From Leptolyngbya sp. (lineage in GTDB: Bacteria; Cyanobacteriota; Cyanobacteriia; Leptolyngbyales; Leptolyngbyaceae): 44,290 nt of DNA. The notes beneath the pieces were generated by a model. That model did no database searches. It worked only from the letters and a program-made list of their open reading frames with translations, and was not told the origin of the DNA. Both the position numbers and the translations under genes were made by a program. Below, piece by piece: positions 18,310 through 31,099 of this stretch. Location of the stretch: positions 1-44,290 of the forward strand of contig QBMH01000010.1 of the NCBI GenBank assembly GCA_003249025.1. Reading direction: 5' to 3'. The number at the start of each line of letters is the position of its first letter. Positions within the stretch are counted from its first letter, which is position 1.

Positions 18310-18855
18310 ATGCGCAAGCTAAATATTGGTCTTACCGAAAAAGAACGCGAGGGCGTGATTGGATTGCTAAATAGCAGCTTGTCAAATGTGTATTTGCTGC
18401 TGATTAAAACCAAAAAATATCATTGGGATGTAGTTGGTCCTCAGTTTCGCACCCTTCATATGCTGTTGGACGAGCAATACCAAATCCTATCCACTGCAAC
18501 CGATAGCATTGCAGAACGGGTTCGGATCTTAGGCGGCTTCCCTGCAGGTACAGCCGCAGAATTTATTCAGCTAGCTTCCATTGAGGAACGCCCTGGCGTG
18601 ATTCCAAATGCAACAGAAATGGTCGCGAAGTTAGTCGATGATCATGAAACAATTATTCGGAGCCTGCGGAAGCAAATCGATCAGTGCGGCGACGATTTTC
18701 ACGATCAAGGTACAGCAGATTTCTTGACTGGCTTTATGGAGCAGCATGAAGAAATGGCGTGGATGCTGCGTTCCTTTATCGAAGGAGAAGCGGTTTCTCC
18801 TGACGGGAATTCGCCACAGTCTGCTAAAGTTCCGGCTGCTGCGGGCAAAAACTAG
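18310..18855 (+). CDS. dps: Dps-family ferritin-like DNA/iron-protection protein
   Basis: Dps proteins form dodecamers that oxidise and store iron using hydrogen peroxide and protect DNA under stress. The intersubunit ferroxidase ligands match the canonical spacing: His38 (KYHWDVVG), His50, Asp54, Asp65 and Glu69 (ATDSIAERVRILGG). The family segment TLHMLLDEQYQIL is also clear. The 181 residues include a C-terminal Ser/Pro/Ala tail (about 160-181) beyond the core helical bundle. A strong bidirectional terminator follows. Cyanobacteria usually carry several Dps paralogues with different iron or DNA-binding behaviour; which one this is cannot be told. Confidence 0.95.
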   Translation: MRKLNIGLTEKEREGVIGLLNSSLSNVYLLLIKTKKYHWDVVGPQFRTLHMLLDEQYQILSTATDSIAERVRILGGFPAGTAAEFIQLASIEERPGVIPNATEMVAKLVDDHETIIRSLRKQIDQCGDDFHDQGTADFLTGFMEQHEEMAWMLRSFIEGEAVSPDGNSPQSAKVPAAAGKN

Positions 18856-18887
18856 CACGCGATCGCGGTACTAAAAATTGCTTTACT

Positions 18888-18922
18888 AAAGAAGGTGTCT
18901 GAAATTTTCAGGCACCTTCTTT
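18888..18922. terminator. Bidirectional terminator between dps and the atp operon
   Basis: AAAGAAGGTGtCTGAAA pairs with TTTCAGgCACCTTCTTT around a tiny loop, giving a long stem with one mismatch. Flanking A- and T-tracts make it usable from both strands for the convergent dps and atpG transcripts. Confidence 0.88.
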
Positions 18923-18959
18923 AGGTTTATTGATTCAAATCAGTAGCAGAGGACTTGAG

Positions 18960-19913
18960 TTATTTAAGCGCTTCTGCCCCACCTACAACCTCAAGAATTT
19001 CTTGAGTAATGGCAGCTTGCCGCGCTTTATTATAAGACCGGGTGAGTGTATTGATGAGTTGTTTTGCATTATCACTGGCGCTACTCATTGCGGTCATCCG
19101 AGCAGATAGCTCACTTGCTGAAGACTCTTGGAGTGCCCGTAGCAGTTGATTATTCAGATACAGGGGAAGCAATGCCTCCAAAATCTCCATAGGCTCTTGT
19201 TCAAAGAGCATATCTCTGGGAAACTCGCGACCCACCGTATTATCAACCTGTTCGCGTGATACTTCAAACTTTCCACCACGACTTGTCAAACGAAAAATCT
19301 CATCATCTGGATCTTCAAAGCCTTGAGGATCGAGAGGGAGTAACGTTTGAATTACAGGGCGAGAACTGATTAGAGATACAAATCGGGTATAGATGAGTTC
19401 AACGCGATCAACGGTTTCAGATAGGAATAGCTCCAATAATGCGTCGGCGATCTGAGAGGATTCTGATGCTGTCGGCACTTGCTCTAAACCAGTGAAGGTG
19501 TCTGCAATAGGTTGATCTCGACGTTGAAAGTATTGGGCTGACTTCCGCCCAATCAACACAAGTTTATAGTCTAGCCCTTCTGCCTTAAGTTCTTTAATTC
19601 GAGTTTCAGCTCGACGGATCACGTTGCCATTGTAGCCACCACAAAGACCGCGATCGCCCGACACAACCAGCAATCCAACGGTTTTTACGGTTCTGGGTTG
19701 CAATAGCGGTGAGTTACTGTCATTTTGGAATTTTAATCGAGCCTGCAAACCATAAAGTACCTGAGCCAAACGATCGGCAAAGGGGCGAGTGGCAAGCACT
19801 TGCTCTTGAGCGCGACGCACTTTTGCTGCCGCTACAAGCCGCATGGCTTCGGTGATTTTTTTGGTGTTTTTGACCGACTTGATGCGATCTCGAATGATTT
19901 TAAGATTTGCCAT
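18960..19913 (-). CDS. atpG: ATP synthase F1 gamma subunit
   Basis: Central rotor shaft of F1 (called atpC in the older cyanobacterial naming). The N-terminal helix ([24 protein letters not shown]) and C-terminal helix ([31 protein letters not shown]) are complete. The 317 residues include the photosynthetic-type insertion around residues 195-230 ([19 protein letters not shown]), which limits ATP hydrolysis. The two regulatory cysteines of the chloroplast version are absent, as expected for cyanobacteria. It is the last gene of the minus-strand operon, separated from atpA by a spacer with a 15-bp inverted repeat. Confidence 0.97.
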   Translation of the reverse strand: MANLKIIRDRIKSVKNTKKITEAMRLVAAAKVRRAQEQVLATRPFADRLAQVLYGLQARLKFQNDSNSPLLQPRTVKTVGLLVVSGDRGLCGGYNGNVIRRAETRIKELKAEGLDYKLVLIGRKSAQYFQRRDQPIADTFTGLEQVPTASESSQIADALLELFLSETVDRVELIYTRFVSLISSRPVIQTLLPLDPQGFEDPDDEIFRLTSRGGKFEVSREQVDNTVGREFPRDMLFEQEPMEILEALLPLYLNNQLLRALQESSASELSARMTAMSSASDNAKQLINTLTRSYNKARQAAITQEILEVVGGAEALK

Positions 19914-19968
19914 GACGTTAGGAAGGTGTGAGTTGTGATTGTTGAATGACTCAGAGCAATTAAAGAAA

Positions 19969-20016
19969 TGAGTTATGAGTTCTTATAAATGCTATTTGTG
20001 TAGAACTCATAACTCA
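19969..20016. repeat. 15-bp perfect inverted repeat in the atpA-atpG spacer
   Basis: TGAGTTATGAGTTCT (19969-19983) pairs perfectly with AGAACTCATAACTCA (20002-20016) around an 18-base loop. A third partial copy, AACTCATAACT, follows at about 20018-20028. It sits between atpA and atpG within the operon and has no U-tract, so an mRNA processing, attenuation or stabilising role is possible. Confidence 0.8.
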
Positions 20017-20031
20017 AAACTCATAACTAAC

Positions 20032-21549
20032 CTAGGCAGTCGCCGCAAAGGTTTTCTTAAACTCAGCGATCGCGCCTTTCAGCGCTTCCTCTGCATCCGC
20101 AGTCAGTTCTTTCTTTTCGCGAATAATGTCGCCATACTTTGGCGCACTACCCGCCAGATATTCTCGTAAGCCTTTTAGGAAAACGGTGACTTTCTCAACT
20201 GGCAGATCATCCAGATATCCATTGATTCCTGCATAAATGGCAGCAACCTGATCTCCAACTGAGAGTGGTGAAAACTGGGGTTGCTTGAGAATTTCCCGCA
20301 GACGCTGCCCCCGCGCCAACTGATTTTGGGTCGCTTTATCCAAATCCGAAGCAAACTGAGCAAAGGCTTGCAGGTCATCGAACTGCGCTAGCTCCAGTTT
20401 CACCTTTCCTGCGACCTTCTTCATTGCCTTCGTTTGAGCGGCTGAACCCACCCGTGAGACTGAGATGCCAGGGTTCACCGCAGGACGTAAGCCTGAGTTA
20501 AACAAGTCAGAGGATAGAAAAATCTGACCATCTGTAATCGAAATTACATTGGTTGGAATATAAGCAGATACGTCACCCGCTTGAGTTTCCACAATGGGCA
20601 ACGCTGTCATACTGCCGCCACCTAGGGCATCACTGAGTTTAGCAGCACGCTCCAATAAGCGAGAGTGGAGATAAAACACATCGCCGGGATACGCTTCCCG
20701 ACCGGGTGGGCGACGCAACAGTAAGGACATTTGGCGGTAAGCCTGTGCTTGTTTCGACAAGTCATCATACACAACGAGGGTATGCTTGCCTTTATACATG
20801 AAGTATTCAGCTAAGCTTGCGCCCGTGTAGGGAGCTAGAAACTGAAGAGAGGCTGGGTCGTTGGCATTGGCAGCCACGATGATGGTGTACTCCATAGCGC
20901 CTTGTTCTCGAAAGACATTGGCAATGTTGGCAACCGTTGAAGCTTTTTGACCGATCGCCACATAAACGCAAACAACATCTTCACCTTTCTGGTTCAAAAT
21001 GGTGTCGAGGGCGATTGTGGTTTTACCGGTTTGGCGATCGCCAATGATCAGTTCTCGTTGTCCCCGACCAATGGGAATCATAGAATCGATCGCGGTAATA
21101 CCAGTCTGCATGGGTTCACAAACAGACTTTCGAGCAATAATCCCAGGTGCAGGGGATTCAATTAACCGCATTTCGGAAAAAGCAATATCACCCTTGCCAT
21201 CCAATGGGCGACCCAAAGCATCCACTACACGACCAATCAAGGCATCGCCTACAGGAACTTGAGCAATTTTGCCCGTGGATTTGACGACGCTACCTTCTTC
21301 AATACCGCGCCCACCACTCATCAAAACCGCGCCCACATCATCTTCTTCTAGATTTAATGCGATACCAATTGAACCATCTTCAAACTCAAGTAGCTCATTT
21401 GCCATCACTTGATCCAGCCCATAGATCCGGGCAATCCCGTCACCGACTGATAGAACAGATCCAACATTAGAGGTTTTAATCCCCTGGTCGTACTGCTCAA
21501 TTTGCTGCCGAATAATACTGCTAATTTCGTCTGGTCGAATGCTTACCAT
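20032..21549 (-). CDS. atpA: ATP synthase F1 alpha subunit
   Basis: Non-catalytic nucleotide-binding subunit of the F1 hexamer. Visible are the N-terminal beta-barrel ([17 protein letters not shown]), the P-loop [10 protein letters not shown] (about 170), [15 protein letters not shown], and the family signature [17 protein letters not shown] (about 364). Length (505 residues) is exactly typical. The gene lies 52 bases downstream of atpH (delta). The beta and epsilon genes are absent from the window, as is normal in cyanobacteria where they form a separate operon. Confidence 0.98.
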   Translation of the reverse strand: MVSIRPDEISSIIRQQIEQYDQGIKTSNVGSVLSVGDGIARIYGLDQVMANELLEFEDGSIGIALNLEEDDVGAVLMSGGRGIEEGSVVKSTGKIAQVPVGDALIGRVVDALGRPLDGKGDIAFSEMRLIESPAPGIIARKSVCEPMQTGITAIDSMIPIGRGQRELIIGDRQTGKTTIALDTILNQKGEDVVCVYVAIGQKASTVANIANVFREQGAMEYTIIVAANANDPASLQFLAPYTGASLAEYFMYKGKHTLVVYDDLSKQAQAYRQMSLLLRRPPGREAYPGDVFYLHSRLLERAAKLSDALGGGSMTALPIVETQAGDVSAYIPTNVISITDGQIFLSSDLFNSGLRPAVNPGISVSRVGSAAQTKAMKKVAGKVKLELAQFDDLQAFAQFASDLDKATQNQLARGQRLREILKQPQFSPLSVGDQVAAIYAGINGYLDDLPVEKVTVFLKGLREYLAGSAPKYGDIIREKKELTADAEEALKGAIAEFKKTFAATA

Positions 21550-21601
21550 AGGATTGCTCTCTTGAAAATGAGGGTTTGAAGGTTAGATCGTAAAGTGTGA
21601 G

Positions 21602-22162
21602 TTAAGCCACACCACCTAAACGAAGGGAAATGCGTCGTAGCTGTCCACGAATACTGGCATCAATGACTTGAGAGCCAATTTTGATTACCACGCCACCGAT
21701 TAATTCTGGGTCAAGCTTGATGTCTAGATCAACTTGATGTGCCCCTGTCAAAGCGATAACTTTATCTTTCAAAGCTTGAATTTGATCGTCGGTTAATTCG
21801 CGTACTGTGGTTACTTCAGCAAGCACGACCTGATTCAGCTTTCTCAACAAGGCTTGAAACTCACTGCAAATTCCTGCCAAGAACATGATGCGACGGCGAT
21901 CAACCAGCAGCATCAAAAAGTTTTGAGTGTAAGAATGTAGCCCATCCCCAAATACTTGGGATAGAACCGCTTTCTTTTGCTCCGACTTGTACAGTGGATT
22001 GGCAAAAAATTCTTTCAATTCTTCAGAATTCTTTAGGGTTTCAGCGATCGTGCTAATGTCATTGCCAACCTGATCAACAATGTTGCTTTGCTGAGCCAGT
22101 GACATGAGAGCTTGAGCATAACGCTCTAAAATTTCGCCTCTAACAACACCTGTGTCTTTCAT
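21602..22162 (-). CDS. atpH: ATP synthase F1 delta subunit
   Basis: Peripheral-stalk subunit joining the b/b' dimer to the top of F1 (also called atpD in cyanobacterial literature). The N-terminal helical domain (VRGEILERYAQALMSLAQQ) and the C-terminal signature LDPELIGGVVIKIGSQVIDASIRGQL are both clear. Its ATG overlaps the atpF stop by one base (TAATG), which implies translational coupling between b and delta. Confidence 0.97.
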   Translation of the reverse strand: MKDTGVVRGEILERYAQALMSLAQQSNIVDQVGNDISTIAETLKNSEELKEFFANPLYKSEQKKAVLSQVFGDGLHSYTQNFLMLLVDRRRIMFLAGICSEFQALLRKLNQVVLAEVTTVRELTDDQIQALKDKVIALTGAHQVDLDIKLDPELIGGVVIKIGSQVIDASIRGQLRRISLRLGGVA

Positions 22163-22704
22163 TAGGTGCCTCCAATCATGGCTATGCTGCGGTTAATAAT
22201 ATTTGTTTGAAGGTCGTCAGTCATCCGAGAGGGCAACTCAGCCTCAGCTTTTTGCAGGGCTAAGCTAGAGACTTGCTGCCGCAGATCGGCGATCGCGCGC
22301 TCTCGTTCTGCATTTAAATCTTGGCTCAATCCTTCTTTCATTCGCTGAACTTCAGCCTCTGCCTCTGCCAGTAAAGTAGCCTTGACAGCGACTGAACGCT
22401 CTTCCGCAGCAGAACGAATTCGAGCCGCTTCTTGCTGTGCCTGAGCCAATTTTTGCTGTTCATTTGCCAAGGCAGCAGCGGCTTTTTGTCTGCGCTCTTC
22501 AGCGTCTTTCAAAGCGACTTCAATGTTGCTCCGGCGTTCACTCAAAATCTTTCCTAAGAAACCGCGTCCAAAGTAAACAACGACACCAATCACGATCAAA
22601 AGGTTGATCAGATTTGCTTCCAAAATATTGGCAACGAATCCACCTTCTTCAGAAGCTTCTACACTCGCTTCTGCAATCAACCATCCTATTCCCAACATAC
22701 TCAT
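22162..22704 (-). CDS. atpF: ATP synthase F0 b subunit
   Basis: Stator-stalk subunit with one membrane helix ([23 protein letters not shown]) and a long charged coiled coil (about 70-160) rich in Ala, Gln and Glu. The frame extends to a GTG at 22749, but ATG at 22704 (MSMLGIG) or 22698 gives a protein of the usual length. The hydrophilic N-terminus ([12 protein letters not shown]) before the helix is typical of the cyanobacterial b subunit. It overlaps the delta start. Confidence 0.94.
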   Translation of the reverse strand: MSMLGIGWLIAEASVEASEEGGFVANILEANLINLLIVIGVVVYFGRGFLGKILSERRSNIEVALKDAEERRQKAAAALANEQQKLAQAQQEAARIRSAAEERSVAVKATLLAEAEAEVQRMKEGLSQDLNAERERAIADLRQQVSSLALQKAEAELPSRMTDDLQTNIINRSIAMIGGT

Positions 22705-22793
22705 AACTGCGCCATTCCCATCTTGTATGCTTACTGCAATACACTCCACCCATTATCTAGCGTTCATAGGTCTCGTCATATGCTGCTCAATTG

Positions 22794-23222
22794 CTAAGCA
22801 ACCGGAGAACCCAAGATCTTATCCAAAATCTGGCGACTAAGAGAGTCAACCTCTTGCTCCAGAGATCGCAATGCCTCTTGCTTTTGCTGATCTAAATCTT
22901 TCTGAGTCTGCTCTTTTTGATGACGGGCTTCTTCTTGAGCCTCAGCAATTTTGCCAGCAACAATTTGCTGGGCATCTGCTTGAGCCGTTGTGATCAACGC
23001 CTGAGACTGCCGACGGGTTTCAGCTAAATCTTGCTCATATTGCTTTGCCAAGGTTTCTGCCTTCGACAAACGCTCTTGAGCTTCAACTTGATTCCGTCGA
23101 ATGTACTCGCCACGATCTTCGATCGCCTTGGTTAAAGGCTTATAGAAAATGGCATTCATCACAACCACCAGGAGTAAGAATTGCACTGCCATCAATGGCA
23201 ATGTTGCATCAAAGTCAAACAT
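22794..23222 (-). CDS. atpF2: ATP synthase F0 b' subunit
   Basis: Second stator-stalk subunit (b', also called atpG in cyanobacteria), found in photosynthetic organisms that use a b/b' heterodimer. It starts [21 protein letters not shown], with a short lumen-proximal end and one membrane helix. The conserved junction [17 protein letters not shown] leads into an Ala/Gln/Glu-rich coiled coil. The 142-residue length is normal. It lies between c and b in the operon. Confidence 0.95.
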   Translation of the reverse strand: MFDFDATLPLMAVQFLLLVVVMNAIFYKPLTKAIEDRGEYIRRNQVEAQERLSKAETLAKQYEQDLAETRRQSQALITTAQADAQQIVAGKIAEAQEEARHQKEQTQKDLDQQKQEALRSLEQEVDSLSRQILDKILGSPVA

Positions 23223-23402
23223 GGTTTCCTTTCCAAAAACTGCTATTGCAACACTGTATGGTCAGTGAAAAAACAAAATTCAAAATTCAAAATAACTTAT
23301 AGATAGAAATAAGAAAAGCTACCATGGGTTACAAATTAATAGCCTTCAGTCAAAAGGTAGAGACGTAAAACACGCCCCTACCACAAACTAATCTTAGGAA
23401 GA
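23223..23402. other. Structured atpE-atpF2 intercistronic spacer
   Basis: This 180-base spacer contains a low-complexity AAACAAAATTCAAAATTC-type tract (about 23271-23296) and a hairpin (23356-23382). In the transcribed minus strand, GGTAGGGGCGT pairs with ACGTCTCTACC with two G-U pairs and no mismatches, while the plus strand would have two A-C mismatches. The hairpin resembles the GTAGAGACG-type repeats common in cyanobacterial spacers. Confidence 0.65.
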
Positions 23403-23810
<408 letters not shown>

Positions 23811-23858
23811 TCAACATTCAAAACTCAATGCTCAAACATATCTACTGAGGACACAATC

Positions 23859-24608
23859 TTAATGCTCCTCATGCTCTTCTCCATGTCCCTCTAGCGCTTC
23901 ATGGATGTAGGCACCTGCCAGCGTCGCAAACACCAGTGCTTGAATCGCACTAGTAAACAGACCTAGCAACATGACGGGCAGAGGTACAAACAACGGCACT
24001 AGAAGAACTAAAACTCCAACCACCAGTTCATCCGCCAAGATGTTTCCAAAAAGACGAAAGCTTAGGGAAAGAGGTTTTGTGAAATCTTCTAAGATTGCGA
24101 TCGGGAGTAAAATTGGCGTTGGCTGAATATATTTAGCAAAATACCCCAACCCCTTCCTGCTAAAGCCGGCGTAAAAATACGCCAACGACACCAGCAGCGC
24201 TAGCGCAACTGTTGTGTTTATATCGTTTGTGGGGGCTGCCAGTTCACCCTCTGGCAGCTTTATCAGCTTCCACGGAATTAGCGCACCAGACCAGTTCGAT
24301 ACAAAGATGAACAAAAACAGCGTGCCAATAAACGGCACCCACGGACGGTATTCCTTTTCTCCAAGCTGGTTTTTTGCTAGATCTCGCACAAAATCTAAGG
24401 CGTACTCCATAAAATTCTGCATCCCAGAAGGAACGAGTTGAATATTACGGGTTGCCAAAATTGAGGCAATTACTAACAGTGAAATAACAAGCCAAGAAAC
24501 CAGAAAAACCTGACCGTGAACTTTAAGGTTGCCAATTTCCCAATAAAAATGCTGACCAACTTCCAGGCTGGCAAGGGGAAGGCTGGGAGCAGCTATAAAA
24601 CTCAGCAT
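23859..24608 (-). CDS. atpB: ATP synthase F0 a subunit
   Basis: Membrane subunit forming the two proton half-channels against the c-ring (cyanobacterial atpI). About five or six membrane helices are present. The essential arginine is in [19 protein letters not shown], and the conserved C-terminal helix is [20 protein letters not shown]. Length 249 is normal. The spacer to the c gene carries another ACTCAAnnTTCAAAACTCAA-type low-complexity stretch (about 23811-23835). Confidence 0.97.
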   Translation of the reverse strand: MLSFIAAPSLPLASLEVGQHFYWEIGNLKVHGQVFLVSWLVISLLVIASILATRNIQLVPSGMQNFMEYALDFVRDLAKNQLGEKEYRPWVPFIGTLFLFIFVSNWSGALIPWKLIKLPEGELAAPTNDINTTVALALLVSLAYFYAGFSRKGLGYFAKYIQPTPILLPIAILEDFTKPLSLSFRLFGNILADELVVGVLVLLVPLFVPLPVMLLGLFTSAIQALVFATLAGAYIHEALEGHGEEHEEH

Positions 24609-24662
24609 TGGACTCCAAACAAATTTCAGGGTTTCAACAGTTAAAGTTCCCAGTTGACCTAA

Positions 24663-25067
24663 CTAACCAGAGTTAGAAGGCATCAATGTTCGCAACATAT
24701 AAACGATGAGAGCGCCTTTGTAAGTCAAAAAACCTAAAAAAATTGGTAAGATCTGCAACTGTCTTGACTGAGTTGCAACTATCATCAACCCAACAAAAAT
24801 GACAAGATGAGACTTTCCAATCTGCTCTTTTTCCCTACCAAACTTCTCAACGTTTCGAGCCAACACTTTCAAGTAAACCACACTTGTGCCTGCTCCTAGC
24901 AAATAATTCAGAGCGATGCTTAAGGAATAAAAGTACCAAACAAAAACGAAGATAATACCCGTCAAAATCACAGTAGTGAATAACAACTCTTGCTGAAGTT
25001 GATAATACTCCTGCATAGAATTGTCAGTTTCCGCTGGCAAAGGACTTGGTTCGGGTACTTGACTCAT
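24663..25067 (-). CDS. atp1: ATP synthase assembly protein Atp1 (subunit I family)
   Basis: First gene of the operon, encoding a small four-helix membrane protein of the Atp1/AtpI family, which assists c-ring assembly. The N-terminus is polar (VPEPSPLPAETDNSMQEYYQLQQEL). Hydrophobic segments follow: VILTGIIFVFVWYFYSLSIALNYLLGAGTSVVYLKVLA, then SHLVIFVGLMIVA and LPIFLGFLTYKGALIVYML. Position upstream of the a subunit is diagnostic; sequence conservation in this family is weak. Confidence 0.88.
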   Translation of the reverse strand: MSQVPEPSPLPAETDNSMQEYYQLQQELLFTTVILTGIIFVFVWYFYSLSIALNYLLGAGTSVVYLKVLARNVEKFGREKEQIGKSHLVIFVGLMIVATQSRQLQILPIFLGFLTYKGALIVYMLRTLMPSNSG

Positions 25068-25126
25068 TTTAGATAGGGGGTCTTTAACGGTTCAGCTTGT
25101 AACTGCCGAGCATCCAAAGAGTTGCT

Positions 25127-25152
25127 AATAGCTCTGGGCTTTTAGAGCTATT
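25127..25152. repeat. 9-bp inverted repeat upstream of the atp operon
   Basis: AATAGCTCT (25127-25135) and AGAGCTATT (25144-25152) flank an 8-base loop and lie about 60 bases upstream of the atp1 start. On the plus strand the hairpin ends in TATTTT, so it could be an old terminator for a plus-strand gene; on the minus strand it would lie in the operon promoter or leader. Confidence 0.5.
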
Positions 25153-25311
25153 TTGAGATGCCCAAACCATCTGCAATCATATCACGCAAGGTAATAATAC
25201 TTAATACTGACTTGCCATCACTTTGGAGCCGCTACATCTATTTTAGATATAGCCATTTTAAGTACCCATGCATCAGCAAAAGGGATCTTTCTGCAAACCA
25301 AGACGAATTTT

Positions 25312-26069
25312 GGGCGTTGCATAATAAGGATATGAATTGAGGATAAATCTGATGCAATGTCCTGAGTGCGGTTCCAGTCATACCCGTAAGAACGGGAAGA
25401 TGCGAGGTAAACAAAATCACATTTGTGTTGCTTGTGGTCGTCAGTTTATTGATGTCTATACAGCCCCCAAAGGATACTCCGATGAAATTAAAGCAACCTG
25501 CTTGAAAATGTATGTCAACGGCATGGGGTTTAGAGGCATTGAGCGGGTCACAGGAGTCCATCACACCACTGTGATTACTTGGGTGAGGCAAGTAGGAGAA
25601 CACCTGCCGGATGCCTACGACCCCCAAACGACTCCAGAGGTGGGAGAACTCGATGAACTCGAAACCTTTGTCCGCTCAAAAAAACAAAATCTGGCTGTGG
25701 ACAGCGGTTGACCCCTTCAAGCAAGGAATCCTAGGCTGGGTATTGGGAGACCACAGCGCGAAGACCTTTGCTCCCTTGTGGGGCGATCGTACAGACCTGG
25801 CAATGCTATTTCTACGTGACCGACGGTTGGTCAGTTTACCCAGGTTTTATTCCAGCGGGAGACCAGATTGTCAGTAAGACTTAATATGACGCGAGTGGAA
25901 GGAGAAAACACCCGGTTACGCAATTATTTAGCACGACTGCATCGGAAGACTCTCTGTTATTCTAAATCCGTGACAATGCTGAAGCACTCAATTCGCTTGC
26001 TACTTCACTATCTCAAATTCGGCGATGTTCCAGGTTCCCTAGTGATTCATTGCGCCATTCAGCAACGCC
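25312..26069 (+). mobile_element. IS1-family insertion sequence, degenerate, with target-site duplication
   Basis: The element is about 757 bp long, close to the usual IS1-family size. The left end GGCGTTGCATAAT (from 25313) and the reverse complement of the right end, GGCGTTGCTGAAT, agree at about 18 of 25 positions. The 8-mer CGAATTTT directly flanks both ends (25304-25311 and 26069-26076), which fits the 8-9-bp duplication of IS1 elements. The last base of the right end overlaps the repeat, so the boundary is uncertain by one or two bases. The element sits between the atp operon promoter side and the apcE leader. Confidence 0.88.
25352..26042 (+). pseudogene. IS1-family transposase with four single-base insertions
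   Basis: The protein is readable across the element only by changing frame four times. Frame 0 gives the zinc-finger and helix-turn-helix part (MQCPECGSSHTRKNGKMRG ... VRSK). After an A7 run at 25678-25684 the sequence continues one frame on as NKIWLWTAVDPFKQGILGW. After GGGG at 25780-25783 it moves on again (AIVQTWQCYFYVTDGWSVY). After CTTAA at about 25878 it returns to frame 0 (MTRVEGENTRLRNYLARLHRKTLCY). A doubled G at 26033-26034 then hides the natural end DVPVP-TAG. The DDE residues Asp (TAVDP), Asp (VTDGW) and Glu (VEGEN) are still present, but no intact protein can be made without multiple frameshifts. Confidence 0.88.
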
Positions 26070-26076
26070 GAATTTT

Positions 26077-29825
<3,749 letters not shown>

Positions 29826-29861
29826 TTCGTTGAGTCTAATGCCATTGCTATAGTGCTTTTA

Positions 29862-29895
29862 AATAAACCCCTGGTTCAGCAATCAGGGGTTTATT
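29862..29895 (+). terminator. apcE transcription terminator
   Basis: A perfect 12-bp stem, AATAAACCCCTG (29862-29873) with CAGGGGTTTATT (29884-29895), encloses a 10-base loop and is followed by GTTTG. It lies 37 bases after the apcE stop. Confidence 0.9.
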
Positions 29896-30052
29896 GTTTG
29901 CAGATTGAGCGATCGCACTCTGCGGTTGGATTATATCGAATCTGCATCGCCTGTGAAAATTTGATCAGCCCAGAATTTCGGGCAAAGCGGCATTTCGAGT
30001 TATGGTCATGGAAGAATAATGCTGATGAGTATCACGTTGAGGCTGTTAGCAA

Positions 30053-31066
30053 GTGGCTAAGGATTGGTCTGGTCAGATGGGGGCAGGTGGGGTGGCTGGT
30101 GTTTTGCTGGTCGTCACTGGGTTAAGTTTCATGGCTCAACAGACTGCTTTGGGCATGGCTATGCCGACAAAGACTCACGTTGCATCACTGAAAAATGATG
30201 ATGGGAAAATAGCAGAGGCGAATCAGGCAATTCCAGCGATTTTGGCTCAGAAAGGCAGTGTTAAGGCTTATTTTGATCAGGGGCTGGCTTTTTTACAGCA
30301 GAAAGACTGGAAAAAAGCAGAAGCGGCTTTTCGCAAGGTGATCAATTGGAACCCCAAGCTTGCTGTTGCACACTACAATTTGGGAGTTGCTCTAAAAGAC
30401 CAGGGCAAAACGGCTGAGGCGATCACCGCTTATCGCAAAGCCATTAGCCTCAATCCCACCAATGCCTATGATTATTACAACTTGGGAGTTGCTCTAGACA
30501 AACAGGGCAAAATGTCACAGGCGATCGCTGCCTTTCAAAAAGCCATTAGTCTCAACCCCAACTTTGCTGATGCACACTACAACTTAGGAATCGGTCTAAA
30601 GAAGCAGAGCAAGATGGACGAGGCGATCGCTGCTTTTCAAAAAGCTATCAGCCTTAATCCCAACGATGCAGATGCTTACATCAACCTGGGATTTTCTCTA
30701 GACAACCAAAGAAAAACGACAGAGGCGATCACCGCCTTGCAAAAAGCCATCAGCCTCAACCCCAACAGTGTTAGTGCCTACACAAACTTGGGAATTGCTC
30801 TAGGTCGCCAGGGCAATTTGGAGGGGTCGATCGCCGCTTTGCAAAAAGCCATCAGTCTTGACCCTAACGATGCCAATGTTTACCGCAACTTGGGAATCTC
30901 TTTAGACCAGCAGGGCACAACGGCTGAGGCGATCGCTGCCTTGCAAAAAGCCAGAGACTTATATCGCTCTCAGGGCAATACTCAGGAGGCAGATGAAATC
31001 ACTCAGTTATTGGAGAAGCTTGGTAAGCGGCAGGCATCAGCGATGCAAGTTTCATTACTACAGTGA
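30053..31066 (+). CDS. Secreted or membrane-anchored TPR repeat protein
   Basis: A 337-residue protein with an N-terminal hydrophobic segment (AGGVAGVLLVVTGLSFMA) that looks like a signal peptide or anchor. Seven tetratricopeptide repeats of 34 residues occupy about 70-310 (pattern AYYNLGVAL-QGK--EAI-A-QKAISLNPN). Successive repeats are also very similar in DNA, which indicates recent internal duplication. The final segment is a helical cap (EADEITQLLEKLGKRQASA). The start is GTG at 30053 (upstream GAGG) or ATG at 30077. TPR arrays mediate protein-protein contacts; a specific partner cannot be named. It follows the apcE terminator and is convergent with ftsI. Confidence 0.88.
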   Translation: MAKDWSGQMGAGGVAGVLLVVTGLSFMAQQTALGMAMPTKTHVASLKNDDGKIAEANQAIPAILAQKGSVKAYFDQGLAFLQQKDWKKAEAAFRKVINWNPKLAVAHYNLGVALKDQGKTAEAITAYRKAISLNPTNAYDYYNLGVALDKQGKMSQAIAAFQKAISLNPNFADAHYNLGIGLKKQSKMDEAIAAFQKAISLNPNDADAYINLGFSLDNQRKTTEAITALQKAISLNPNSVSAYTNLGIALGRQGNLEGSIAALQKAISLDPNDANVYRNLGISLDQQGTTAEAIAALQKARDLYRSQGNTQEADEITQLLEKLGKRQASAMQVSLLQ

Positions 31067-31099
31067 AGTCTCCGCACGATTTTTTGAATTAGCCAATTT

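Noticed and set aside
25678-25690. A7-C run as an IS1-type programmed -1 frameshift site
   Set aside because: The downstream transposase continues in the +1 frame, not the -1 frame, and three further frame breaks follow, so simple inactivation or sequence error explains it better.
29853-30125. Separate small gene between apcE and the TPR gene
   Set aside because: The frame begins inside the apcE terminator hairpin and overlaps the TPR start in another frame; no family features.
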